Counted from the first letter of the stretch, positions 26,451 through 34,237 are shown. The stretch: 53,768 nt of DNA from Acidobacteriota bacterium (GCA_003225055.1 QIAU01000175.1:1-53768), one strand, 5' to 3'. Translations and numbers: made by a program. The notes: generated from the sequence alone by a model not told the origin.

Positions 26451-27281
26451 CTACTCAACAGCTGTGGCGGGAATGGCAAGCACTGCCCGGTAGCGATCCC
26501 CACGATAGACGGAATGGGCGGTCTCAACCGGCTTTCCCTCCACGCTCCACAAGGTCCGGGTGATCGCCAGCAGACTGGCGTGGCGTGGAATTTCCAGCAG
26601 TTCTGCCTGCTGGCGGGTGGCCGAGCGGGCTTCCAGGATCTCGTCGGCCCGGGTCACGCGAATACCATAGCGTTCACGCAGCGTTTGGTACAGTGAGGCA
26701 GAAGCGAAATCGATCTTATCCAGGCCCGGAAATTGCTCGCGCGAAAGCCATACCTCCTCAATCGCGACGGGCACGCCATCTGCGCACCTTAAGCGGCGCA
26801 AATGAAAAACAGGTGACCCAATCTCGATGCGTAGGCCGGACGCGACCTCGGCTGGGGCCGGTATCATGTCTGCACTAAGCACGCGGGAGGAGGGCTGCAG
26901 CCCTAAAGCCCGCATTTCGGCGGTGAATCCAGCCAGGTGCATGATGTCCTTTTCAACCTTGGGTTGGCTGACAAAGGTACCTTGGCCCTTGTGGCGTGAA
27001 GCAAAACCTTGCGTCTTGAGAGCCTGCAAAGCATGGCGCGCTGTCATCCTGCTGACGGCGCAGGCGCGGCTGAGTTCGTCTTCACTGGGCAGAGCGTCCC
27101 CGGGACGCAATCGCCCACTCTGAATCATCTTCAGCAGTTGCGTCTGGATCTGAAAATACATGGGTGTGAAGCTGCTCTTGTCCAGCGGGGCGAACTCCCA
27201 GTGGCGGTGATTGGAATTCGGTTTGACCGCAGATATCGCGGATTTCTTTTTTCGTGTTTGGACACTCGCTGTCTCGCGCAT
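26451..27281 (-). CDS. GntR regulator, NagR/DasR-like (HutC subfamily)
   Basis: A 276-aa repressor-type regulator. After a basic N-terminal extension (about 30 aa) comes the complete winged helix (PMYFQIQTQLLKMIQSGRL; LPSEDELSRACAVSRMTARH; HKGQGTFV). The UTRA domain follows (about 120-272, with VFHLRRLRCADGVPVAIEEV and RADEILEARSA), which in NagR/DasR binds GlcN-6-P or GlcNAc-6-P. It is 27 bp downstream of the RhaT-like gene in the same direction. Two identical 8-mers matching the consensus for this subfamily lie in the promoters of the adjacent receptor and the NanE-NanK gene, so it most likely represses both until an amino-sugar phosphate is present. Confidence 0.9.
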   Translation of the reverse strand: MRETASVQTRKKKSAISAVKPNSNHRHWEFAPLDKSSFTPMYFQIQTQLLKMIQSGRLRPGDALPSEDELSRACAVSRMTARHALQALKTQGFASRHKGQGTFVSQPKVEKDIMHLAGFTAEMRALGLQPSSRVLSADMIPAPAEVASGLRIEIGSPVFHLRRLRCADGVPVAIEEVWLSREQFPGLDKIDFASASLYQTLRERYGIRVTRADEILEARSATRQQAELLEIPRHASLLAITRTLWSVEGKPVETAHSVYRGDRYRAVLAIPATAVE

Positions 27282-27308
27282 GCAGTGGCTCCTCGCCTGC
27301 TCTGTTCT

Positions 27309-28340
27309 TCAGTAACTCGCCCTGCTCAGCACGACGATGGCGACTAGCAAAACTAGAATACCGGAATACATCAAGTTCCGTGTAGCGCGCGAAACGCGCC
27401 GCCATTCACCGACTCCGACGCCGATCGCATTGGCAAGGAGAAGACCGGTAGCCAGGCTCAGCGGCCAACCGATCGAGGTGCCGAGAGGACCAAGCCGGGG
27501 CGCGGCGGCGCCATACACGAAGATGCTTCCGCCCCACAACACAGCCATCAAAGCTGTGAGTGAATACAAGCGCACTGCGCCGGGCTGGCTAAACTTTGCC
27601 ATACTGCGATTCTTTAACATCAGATACCCGCAAAAAATAAGGTTGGCAATCGATCCTGCGCCGAGCATCACCCACCAGATCAGATTTGTGCTGGAAAACT
27701 CGCTCAGCCCGGCGTTTCGCCCGTATTCGGCGATGGGCTTGGCCAGAGCGAACCCGATGTTGAAAACGGCGGAAAGCACACCTGCTCCAGCAGCCAAGAG
27801 CAGCGCCACGCTCATGGGACGTGCGCGCCCCACCAAGTCGCCACGCTCGCCTTCGACCCCAATCCTCTGCTCGCGGCGGCGCCCCGCCACGCCACATAAG
27901 GCAATTCCTATAACCTCGATGGCCACTCCGGCTACGATCATTTTTCCGGTGAAGGAAAACAGTTTTCGTGGCGCCAGCAAGAGCATCGGCAGCAACGATC
28001 CCAGCGCAGAGCTGATCGCGAGTACGAGGGTGTTGGCCAAGGAGATACCGATAGCGCTGACACTCTGCCCAAACATGATGGCCCCGAAACCCCAAGTAAA
28101 TCCTGCAGCTATGGCGATCCAGATAGCATGCTTAGGTGCGTGCGCAAGAACTGTCCAACTTTGTGGTGCGATCGCAGCGAGGATCACGGTCGGCAGGAGC
28201 AAGCAAGAAAATGCAATGAAAACACTCCACACGTTTTCCCATTCCCAGCGCCCCAAGAAGCGCATAGGGAGTGTGAAGCTTCCGTTCATCAGTCCGGACA
28301 AGATCGCCAACAGCGAGCCCACCAGCAGCGTGTTTTTCAT
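27309..28340 (-). CDS. RhaT-family sugar transporter
   Basis: A 343-aa inner-membrane protein with about ten hydrophobic segments matching the L-rhamnose:proton symporter family (RhaT, DMT superfamily). Recognisable parts are LLAILSGLMNGSFTLPMRFL, FTWGFGAIMFGQSVSAIGIS and GSIFVYGAAAPRLGPLGTSIG. No rhamnose catabolic gene (RhaA, RhaB, RhaD) is in the window; its partners are a NagR-like regulator and a NanE-NanK fusion. Transport of ManNAc or a related sugar is therefore a better guess than rhamnose, by context only. ATG 28340 follows GGCGGAGAA. It is divergent from NanE-NanK and shares their 157-bp control region. Confidence 0.85.
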   Translation of the reverse strand: MKNTLLVGSLLAILSGLMNGSFTLPMRFLGRWEWENVWSVFIAFSCLLLPTVILAAIAPQSWTVLAHAPKHAIWIAIAAGFTWGFGAIMFGQSVSAIGISLANTLVLAISSALGSLLPMLLLAPRKLFSFTGKMIVAGVAIEVIGIALCGVAGRRREQRIGVEGERGDLVGRARPMSVALLLAAGAGVLSAVFNIGFALAKPIAEYGRNAGLSEFSSTNLIWWVMLGAGSIANLIFCGYLMLKNRSMAKFSQPGAVRLYSLTALMAVLWGGSIFVYGAAAPRLGPLGTSIGWPLSLATGLLLANAIGVGVGEWRRVSRATRNLMYSGILVLLVAIVVLSRASY

Positions 28341-28431
28341 TTCTCCGCCCCGTATCTCTCGAGAAAGGCTCAGCTAAGGTGTACTGCCCCTGTGCCTCTT
28401 TAAGAAAAATTCGTTGAGGCACGGTGTGGTT

Positions 28432-28469
28432 TTGTGTTGTTATTGCAGAATAAGTATCATAGTCTATAC
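28432..28469 (+). promoter_or_regulatory. NanE-NanK promoter with GTCTATAC operator
   Basis: TTGTGT (28432-28437), exactly 17 bp, then TATCAT (28455-28460). GTCTATAC (28462-28469) follows directly and should cover the transcription start. It is the reverse complement of the GTATAGAC in the receptor promoter. A bound regulator here would block initiation, and could also affect the divergent RhaT-GntR transcript. Confidence 0.7.
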
Positions 28470-28497
28470 AACCAGACAATGCACCTAGGAAAATCGT

Positions 28498-30147
28498 ATG
28501 GGACGCGAGGAAGGTATGCCAGAGATTCTGCAACAACTGAGAGGCGGCTTGGTGGTGTCGTGTCAGGCGGCGCCGGGGGACCCTTTGGAGGATACCGAAA
28601 CCATTCGCCGCATCGCCCGCTCAGTAACTGCGGCAGGGGCAGTCGGTCTGCGCATCAACAGTGCCGAGCATATAGCGGCCATACGCAGGGATTCCAAGCT
28701 CCCGATCATCGGAATTCAGAAACGTTGCAGCGGGGGCAAGACCCGCATAACTCCTGATTTCGCGGCGGCGGCGGCGCTGGCCGAAGCGGGCGCCTCTATC
28801 ATCGCCCTGGACTGCACGAGCCGCGATTGGCCGAATGGCGAGCCTTGGCGAGTTCTGATCGAGCGCATTCATCGCGAATTGAACCTTCCCGTGATGGCTG
28901 ACATCGCCACTTTAGAGGAGGCCCTGGCCGCTGCCGCCGCCGGGGCCGACATGGTCGGGACCACCCTGAATGGATATACCGAGCCAACTCGCAGCAATCA
29001 TCGTTTCAGCTGGCCCTTGTTGGCTGATATGGTAAGCCAGGTTCGAGCGCCTGTTGTCGCGGAAGGTCATATCTCTTCTCCGGAAGAAGCCCAACGAGCG
29101 CTCTCTATGGGGGCCTGGTGTGTCATTGTCGGTTCGGCCATCACTCGCCCGGGCGCGATTACCGCCAATTTTGTTCGCGCCCTTCAGAAGAGAGCAAGCG
29201 CCGCTCCCGCCGTCGGAGTGGACATCGGTGGAACCTGCATTAAGGCTGGGCTGGTGAATCCCAGCGGCGAGGTGAGCTTGGTAGCGGAGGCGCCTACTCA
29301 AGCGAGCGGAGGGCGAGATGCGATTACGGCGAGTCTCTGCCGCGCCGTACAGCAGGTGATATCTGCGGCACACAACCGAGGGGTTAAGCCTGCGGGATTG
29401 GGCATCGCCAGTGCCGGCGCGATCGATCCCCAGGATGGTTCCGTTTTTGCCGCAACCGAAAATCTTCCCGGTTGGGCGGGCTTTCCGTTGCGATTCTTCG
29501 CCGAAGAGAGATTTGATCTGGCCACCTGGGTCGTGAACGATGCCCATGCCGCTGTACTTGCCGAATTGCACTTTGGACTCGGGCGCAGCCTGTCCGATTT
29601 CGTGGCCGTCACGATCGGGACTGGTATTGGCGGGGGCGTCGTATGCGGAAGAAAACTGCTCAGTGGTCGACACGGTTTCGCAGGCACCATTGGTCACCAC
29701 GTCATACGAGAAGGTGGGCGTCCGTGCAACTGTGGTCGGCACGGCTGCTTGGAGGCGTATGTCTCAACTGCCGCCCTGATACGGGAATATGAGGATCGGG
29801 GCGGTCCGATTCCCGATCACCGGTCGTTCGACGATGCAGCCCTCGCTTTGCACATTAACCAACTTGCAATCTCCGGCGATCCTGGCGCCGTAAACGCATA
29901 TGAGGCTCTTGCCCGTTACCTGGCCGAGGGCATCGCAAACATCTTCAACCTCTTTGATCCGGAAGCGGTACTGATTTCGGGTGGACTTGTCGAAGGTCAG
30001 GCGCAGTTTGTCTCCAGTGTGGCCGAACAGGTTTCTGCCCTCTTACATTTCGGCTGCAAGCGCAAGCCATGTGTGAAGGCGGCGACCTCCGGACGGCTAG
30101 CCGGCGTACAGGGGGCTGCCACTCTCGTGTTTGGAGGGCAACGCTAG
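28498..30147 (+). CDS. Bifunctional NanE-NanK (ManNAc-6-P epimerase/ManNAc kinase)
   Basis: A 549-aa fusion of two consecutive steps of ManNAc catabolism. Residues 1-230 are the NanE TIM barrel: GGLVVSCQAAPGDPL, LPIIGIQKR, GADMVGTTLNGYT and IVGSAITRPGAITANFVRAL match ManNAc-6-phosphate 2-epimerase. From about 236 a ROK kinase begins (VGVDIGGTCIKAGLV) with the zinc motif CNCGRHGCLE. ManNAc is phosphorylated by the C-terminal half and epimerised to GlcNAc-6-P by the N-terminal half. ATG 28498 follows TAGGAAAATCGT; a second ATG at 28516 has GAGGAAGG close by. No sialic-acid lyase (NanA) or NagA is seen in the window, so the source of ManNAc and the deacetylation step lie elsewhere. Confidence 0.92.
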   Translation: MGREEGMPEILQQLRGGLVVSCQAAPGDPLEDTETIRRIARSVTAAGAVGLRINSAEHIAAIRRDSKLPIIGIQKRCSGGKTRITPDFAAAAALAEAGASIIALDCTSRDWPNGEPWRVLIERIHRELNLPVMADIATLEEALAAAAAGADMVGTTLNGYTEPTRSNHRFSWPLLADMVSQVRAPVVAEGHISSPEEAQRALSMGAWCVIVGSAITRPGAITANFVRALQKRASAAPAVGVDIGGTCIKAGLVNPSGEVSLVAEAPTQASGGRDAITASLCRAVQQVISAAHNRGVKPAGLGIASAGAIDPQDGSVFAATENLPGWAGFPLRFFAEERFDLATWVVNDAHAAVLAELHFGLGRSLSDFVAVTIGTGIGGGVVCGRKLLSGRHGFAGTIGHHVIREGGRPCNCGRHGCLEAYVSTAALIREYEDRGGPIPDHRSFDDAALALHINQLAISGDPGAVNAYEALARYLAEGIANIFNLFDPEAVLISGGLVEGQAQFVSSVAEQVSALLHFGCKRKPCVKAATSGRLAGVQGAATLVFGGQR

Positions 30148-30227
30148 TTTCCGTCTGTCAGCCCCTCTGCTTCCGTAGCGAATGGGAATGCTCATTGAAA
30201 CGCAATTGTTATAGGAGTGAAATCGCC

Positions 30228-31607
30228 GTGCAAGGACCGCGTATCTGGTTAATCTCCCTGCTCGTTGCACTCGTCTCGACATCAGCTTGGGCGCAACAGC
30301 AGGTCGCGCGCCTGGAACTAATCCCGCCATCGCCAGTGACCAACAGAGTGATGCTGGACATTCGCGGGGCCGTGGAGAATAACGGCGATTCGGACCGACA
30401 GTATTCGCTCTCGCTCTTTCTGGACCGGGAGTCGGCAGCTACTCTGCTCCATAAGGAGAACGTGAAAGTACACGCTCATAGCAACGTCGGCATTTACTAT
30501 CGTCATTCTACTGAGCAATGGGCGGGCCGGCATCGCCTGATCCTTGTCGCAGCCAACGCGAGCGGCCCTGTTCGCGTGATGCGCAATCTGGAAGTACTTC
30601 CCTCTGACATTCGCTCCACTCGTACGATCGATGGCGCCTGGGTAGGCATCGCACACTGGAGCGAGGAGGAAGGCCGCCATTGGAATTCGACGATCCGAAG
30701 GCTGACCGACGCCGACTGGCACGACCAGATTCGTGGTATGCACAGCCTGGGCATGGACACAGTCGTTATTCAGGAGAGCTTTCGGAATCAGGAATACTAT
30801 GGCAGGAACAGGATGTCCAGCACGGGCTATAAAGGATTGGCTTATTATCCGTCCGAACTGTTCCCGGGACGCGCGCAGGTTAACGCACACGACGCCATCG
30901 AGGCGGTCTTGTCGGAAGCGGACCGCCTGCAGATGAATGTTTTTCTTGGTGTGGGCATGTATGCGTGGTTCGATTTCAGTAAAGATTCCCTCGACTGGCA
31001 CAAGAAGGTTGCTCAGGAGCTATGGCATCGCTATGGCCATCATCCTTCTTTCTATGGCTGGTACGTCTCTGAGGAAACGTATGGCAGCCTGATCCCCGAC
31101 CAGGGGGAATCGGTGAAAGATCGTTACAGGCAGGAAGTAATCACGTTTTTTCGCGAGTTCCAGGCGTTTTGCCGCCAACTTGCGCCAGAGAAACCGATCA
31201 TGCTCGCGCCGAATGCCCACGGAATGCTGAAGTCGCAGGATGTCTGGCCGGTTGTGCTGGCCCATCTCGATATTGTTTGCCCCTTTGCCTTTCATCGCAT
31301 GCCCGAAGGGGACATCACCGGCGAACAGTCTGCACAGATTTGGCAGGCCATGTGCGATAAGGCCCAAGCGCATTTGTGGATGGATATGGAAGCATTCCTG
31401 TTTGAAGGCGTGGCTCTAATTCCTCGTCCGATTGGCGGCTTAATCCAAGATCTTCAGCGTTTCCCGAATTTCGAGAAGATTCTTTGTTACCAATATTCGG
31501 GCATCTTCAATTCCCCGAAAGCAAGAGTGCAGCCAGGTGGGTCTCCCACCGTCGTGCTCTATCGAGACTATCTGGCGTATCGGCAGGCCAGGAATCAAGA
31601 AAACTAA
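30228..31607 (+). CDS. DUF4434 putative glycosidase with N-terminal beta domain
   Basis: 459 aa. A signal peptide ends at WAQQQ; residues 25-125 look like a beta-sandwich (VMLDIRGAVENNGDSDRQYS), and from about 135 the DUF4434 barrel follows. Glu283 in GWYVSEETY and Glu388 in WMDMEAF match Glu177 and Glu276 of the paralogue at 4622-5671 and are candidate catalytic residues. The paralogue has a Tat-like signal and lacks the beta domain. GTG 30228 follows ATAGGAGTGAAATCGCC; the frame is open further upstream into the NanE-NanK gene but without a convincing start. Position 80 bp after NanE-NanK suggests cotranscription and an amino-sugar glycan as substrate, which is inference. Confidence 0.8.
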   Translation: MQGPRIWLISLLVALVSTSAWAQQQVARLELIPPSPVTNRVMLDIRGAVENNGDSDRQYSLSLFLDRESAATLLHKENVKVHAHSNVGIYYRHSTEQWAGRHRLILVAANASGPVRVMRNLEVLPSDIRSTRTIDGAWVGIAHWSEEEGRHWNSTIRRLTDADWHDQIRGMHSLGMDTVVIQESFRNQEYYGRNRMSSTGYKGLAYYPSELFPGRAQVNAHDAIEAVLSEADRLQMNVFLGVGMYAWFDFSKDSLDWHKKVAQELWHRYGHHPSFYGWYVSEETYGSLIPDQGESVKDRYRQEVITFFREFQAFCRQLAPEKPIMLAPNAHGMLKSQDVWPVVLAHLDIVCPFAFHRMPEGDITGEQSAQIWQAMCDKAQAHLWMDMEAFLFEGVALIPRPIGGLIQDLQRFPNFEKILCYQYSGIFNSPKARVQPGGSPTVVLYRDYLAYRQARNQEN

Positions 31608-31749
31608 TGACGGACGTCGAGATTTGTCGTCCGCAGTGTGGCGAAAACAATGCCGCGGCCCCGCCGTGATCTACAATTCTGATCGCTGGAAGCCAACGGT
31701 CATTTCAGGCAGCAGGTGGCTCGGACGCAATCGAACGTGTCCCGCCGTC

Positions 31750-31950
31750 TTGCCGCATCGATCGGGAAGTTTCCGCCGGTTCGAAGGTGACGCTGCGCAA
31801 TCAAGGTACAAATTAGACTCGCACGGTATCAACCAACGCCGAGGGCTTCTTTCCGCGCTGGCGAGCTTCCCGTGGGCCAGTACGAGCTTCGCTTGGAATC
31901 ACCCGGTTCTTCCCCGTACCTGAACAGCAAAGCAACGCCTCAAAAGCCGT
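31750..31950 (+). pseudogene. TonB-receptor N-terminal domain remnant
   Basis: The frame reads REVSAGSKVTLRNQGTN, then TAG, then TRTVSTNAEGFF. After a frameshift near 31855 it continues with GELPVGQYELRLESPG and PYLNSKATPQ. This is the carboxypeptidase-regulatory-like domain at the start of Oar-type receptors (compare ATVTV..GTYxLxVxxPGF in the intact ones). No plug or barrel follows. A nonsense codon, a frameshift and truncation make it a clear relic. Confidence 0.72.
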
Positions 31951-31985
31951 CTCGGGTCAGCAAACCGCAGCTCAACAAACCTTGA

Positions 31986-32258
31986 GAGAAGGCTAATGCC
32001 GACGAAGGGGAAGAGGGCGAAGAAGGGCTAGCCATTCCTCTGCGGTGGCTGCCGAAAAACCTGCTCCTCGACGGAGTGGCATTCGGAAAACGCTTTATCT
32101 GCAATCCGCATCTGCCGCTTCGCCTGAGGCTCGAGACGGCGCTGAGCGATTACGACCACGCCACGTCCTACGGCGGGGGCATGAAGGGATACACGGACTA
32201 CCCAACGCTCGAAATTGCGATCCATACCCAGGTCGCAGAAGTCGAAGCTTGCCGTTGA
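31986..32258 (+). other. Unassigned open frame, possible gene fragment
   Basis: From a TGA at 31983 the frame is open for 91 codons: an acidic run (ADEGEEGEEG), then PLRWLPKNLLLDGVAFGKRF and TSYGGGMKGYTDYPTLEIAI. The second part has the balance of a real protein, but I do not recognise a family, there is no Shine-Dalgarno, and it ends shortly before repeat A. It may be the tail of a lost gene. Confidence 0.3.
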
Positions 32259-32362
32259 GCAAAGGAAGCGCGCAATGAGAGGTCACTTGAAGGAAAGATC
32301 GCTTTGGTGACAGGGGATGTGCGTCCCATCCCTCGAAGACTTCTCGCCTGGTATTTAGCCAG

Positions 32363-32457
32363 CGGATCGCGTGCCCGGCCCGCCAAATCAACTGATCTCG
32401 CACCTTCGCCTTGTGCCGCCACCTGCCGGAGTATGTCGGCGTTTGGTGCACGGAAAG
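32363..32457. repeat. Dispersed repeat A, copy 2
   Basis: Second copy of the 95-bp sequence at 22-116, about 95% identical by eye and in the same orientation. It is followed 250 bp on by repeat B copy 2. Confidence 0.85.
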
Positions 32458-32549
32458 GGCCAAAAGAGGGCAACGAAGTGGGGCCAAGCGCCAAACATCC
32501 CGGCGACGACACCCATTCCCGTTGCTCCGCGGTGCTCCCTCCGAGTACC

Positions 32550-32650
32550 CGTCGTCGTCTTTGTCGTCATCACCGTCATCTTCTTTACCGTTGCCTACAT
32601 CTTCATCTTCATCTTCCTCTTCCTCTTCCTCTTCTTCATCTTCATCGTCT
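32550..32650. repeat. Low-complexity (TCWTCN) triplet tract
   Basis: A pyrimidine-rich run of TTC/ATC/CTC triplets. Translated on the plus strand it gives a purely hydrophobic stretch (VAYIFIFIFLFLFLFFIFIV); on the minus strand it gives an almost purely acidic one (PDDEDEEEEEEEEDEDEDVG). Neither reading has a credible start, and both run into repeat A, so I treat it as a simple-sequence repeat and not a gene. Confidence 0.75.
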
Positions 32651-32706
32651 GGCTCTTGTCGAAGGAAGACATCGGCAGCTAGCAAGCGATTAGGAGGGTC
32701 TGAGTC

Positions 32707-32786
32707 GGGGCATTCCGGACGTAATCTGCTCATGTCCAATGGTACGCCTCCTACCCCTTGGCAGACGCAGCGACAATCGATCAGAC
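32707..32786. repeat. Dispersed repeat B, copy 2
   Basis: Second copy of the 80-bp sequence at 3435-3514, with 4 mismatches by eye and the same orientation. Confidence 0.85.
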
Positions 32787-32880
32787 CCCATGCTCCTTCC
32801 CGCCCCGAGTCATTTGCTGGAAGGCTCGGTGTGGAAGTACGAATTGAACTTGGGTGGATTGGGTCGACAATTCCTCGCAG

Positions 32881-33618
32881 CTAGTGCAGACCCAGGTTGA
32901 ACATAGCAGCGTAGCCATCGCCCTTTTTCTTAACGTCGAGCAACAACTGATCGCCGCCTTCGCGGAAGATCTCGTCCTGCTGGTTGCGAACCCTCCGCGG
33001 ACCTCTTCCAGCATATTCCGCGCGGGCGAACACCCGATCCGTGAACGTGTCGTTGAAGTAGAGCTGTGATGTAAATTCGTGACCGCGCGCCGACCCGGCA
33101 TTCGCTCGCACCTTGAAGTGGATGTGAACCGTCCTGATCGGATACCAGCCGGGATAAATCGTGCTAAATCGGACGCTTCCGTTTGCGTCCGTCACCTGGT
33201 AACCGCGCAGGAATTTCCGGCCGAAGGTATTGAATGCCGGATTGTCAACATCGGAATAAACGCCCGATGCGTCGCAGTGCCAAATATCCACTTGCGCCCC
33301 CGCTAGCGGGACGCAGCCACCGCTGGCGAAGGTGCTAATGGTCATCACCAATTCCAAAGGTGCGCCGGCTGTCACCTTACCAGTTGTCGGATCCGTGCGA
33401 ATGTCGGCCCGGTTCAGACGCTCCTCCACGAAGTACGGACCTTCAGTCTGCGCCGGCCGCACCACGCATGACGGTGCCAATCTTTTCGTTCCGAAAGAGT
33501 GAAGCAGGCCGTGGGAGATCCGGGAAACGACAGCGATGCCCGAGATTGCCAGCAGTGCGACGGTTTCCCTTCTTGTGACTACGCGACCAATTTGCCTGTC
33601 GTCGTTAGCATTCATCAT
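32881..33618 (-). CDS. Intradiol ring-cleavage dioxygenase-like protein
   Basis: A 245-aa protein of the protocatechuate 3,4-/catechol 1,2-dioxygenase superfamily. An N-terminal TRRETVALLAISGIAVVS looks like a Tat-type signal, as in exported members of the family. The core reads CVVRPAQTEGPYFVEERLNR, VDIWHCDASGVYSDV, and YPGWYPIRTVHIHFKV. The non-haem Fe(III) ligands are probably Tyr121, Tyr159, His165 and His167. Exported members often have unknown aromatic substrates. Starts at 33618 and 33615 are equivalent (ATGATG). It stands alone between two decayed regions. Confidence 0.9.
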   Translation of the reverse strand: MMNANDDRQIGRVVTRRETVALLAISGIAVVSRISHGLLHSFGTKRLAPSCVVRPAQTEGPYFVEERLNRADIRTDPTTGKVTAGAPLELVMTISTFASGGCVPLAGAQVDIWHCDASGVYSDVDNPAFNTFGRKFLRGYQVTDANGSVRFSTIYPGWYPIRTVHIHFKVRANAGSARGHEFTSQLYFNDTFTDRVFARAEYAGRGPRRVRNQQDEIFREGGDQLLLDVKKKGDGYAAMFNLGLH

Positions 33619-33863
33619 GCCCCACGTCCACGAAGAGCTTCATTCTCGCAAGCCGTATCATACCTTAATGAAGCGGCCAGCAATGGGCGGGTAAATTTCT
33701 GCTTCGGCAACCGATCGGTATCCCGACGGGCGGCGCTGAAAGCCAGTTTCAGAGTGCTCAGAAATCTTTAACGGACCATAACTGAACCATAAATCCACTA
33801 GCCCGTCCTATCTGGGGTTTGCCGGTCAGCCCTTGAACCGCGCAACTGATTGAAAAGCTCGAT

Positions 33864-33908
33864 TGCAGGGGATGGATTTGAACCACCGACCTTTGGGTTA
33901 TGAGCCGA
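33864..33908 (-). other. tRNA-Met(CAU) 3'-end fragment, probable att scar
   Basis: The minus strand reads CGGCTCATAACCCAAAGGTC (anticodon loop CAT and variable region) followed by GGTGGTTCAAATCCATCCCC (T-arm and acceptor). These are the 3' half of a tRNA-Met. The D-arm and 5' acceptor strand are absent: upstream sequence does not pair. A 3' tRNA end alone is the usual product of island integration at a tRNA gene, so this probably marks one border of an integrated element. The frame on the other strand (MDLNHRPLGYE) is not a gene. Confidence 0.8.
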
Positions 33909-34024
33909 AGCAAACAATCTCCCGCCTTTACTCCTCAATGATTTACCCCGACCCTGTTACACGGTGTTCCACCCTGTTTTGCGGCATTTTGTTCCCAATT
34001 TGTTCCTCGTTTTGTTCTTGGAAA

Positions 34025-34049
34025 ATCGTTGGGCATTTTGCCCAACGAT
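34025..34049. terminator. Strong hairpin ATCGTTGGGCA/TGCCCAACGAT
   Basis: A perfect 11-bp inverted repeat with a 3-base loop. There is no immediate T-run on either side, though TAGGGATTTTT follows 3' on the plus strand. It could be a terminator or part of an island border. Confidence 0.5.
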
Positions 34050-34237
34050 CTAGGGATTTTTCCCCGCTGAAACGACCGTTGGTTTTCTTGATCAACGAAC
34101 GTTGGGCTGATGGCCGACGCGCTATGGAATTTTCGCGCTGGAACCGGCTAGAGTAGTTACGCGACATCCCATGAGCGGATCCAAGGACAGCGTCGGACCT
34201 GCTCCGTGAGTTCTAGCTTAGCTAGGGTACGTTCGGA

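Larger units (their letters stand above)
31608..32880. other. Decayed intergenic region
   Basis: 1.27 kb without an intact gene. It contains a CGGACG/CGTCCG hairpin at 31611-31633 just after the DUF4434 stop (possible terminator without T-run), a broken receptor N-terminus (31750-31950), an unassigned open frame (31986-32258), repeat A copy 2, a low-complexity triplet tract and repeat B copy 2. Confidence 0.6.
33619..34237. other. Intergenic region with tRNA scar and hairpin
   Basis: About 620 bp with no intact gene. It holds the tRNA-Met 3' fragment (33864-33908) and the strong hairpin at 34025-34049. The AT-rich minus-strand stretch between them reads NWEQNAAKQ and IGNKMPQN, which resembles the asparagine-rich tails of some integrases; this is a weak hint. 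Confidence 0.5.

Noticed and set aside
25566-26696. 376-aa plus-strand frame
   Set aside because: Antisense to a receptor and a GntR gene; its middle is the spurious CHPEQSEG translation of a dispersed repeat.
27337-28377. 346-aa plus-strand frame
   Set aside because: Exact antisense of the RhaT-like transporter; proline/arginine-rich composition typical of a shadow frame.
32371-32682. Possible small membrane protein (hydrophobic run)
   Set aside because: The hydrophobic part is entirely the triplet repeat and the rest is repeat A; no start signal. Kept only as a finding on the repeat.
32095-32739. 214-aa minus frame with acidic run
   Set aside because: Crosses both dispersed repeats and the triplet tract; no family resemblance outside them.
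33840-33960. Complete tRNA-Met gene
   Set aside because: Only anticodon loop, T-arm and 3' acceptor strand fit; the sequence on the 5' side gives no D-arm and no acceptor pairing.
33863-34156. 97-aa frame beginning MQGMDLNHRPLGYE
   Set aside because: Its start is a translated antisense tRNA fragment; the rest is AT-rich hairpin sequence.
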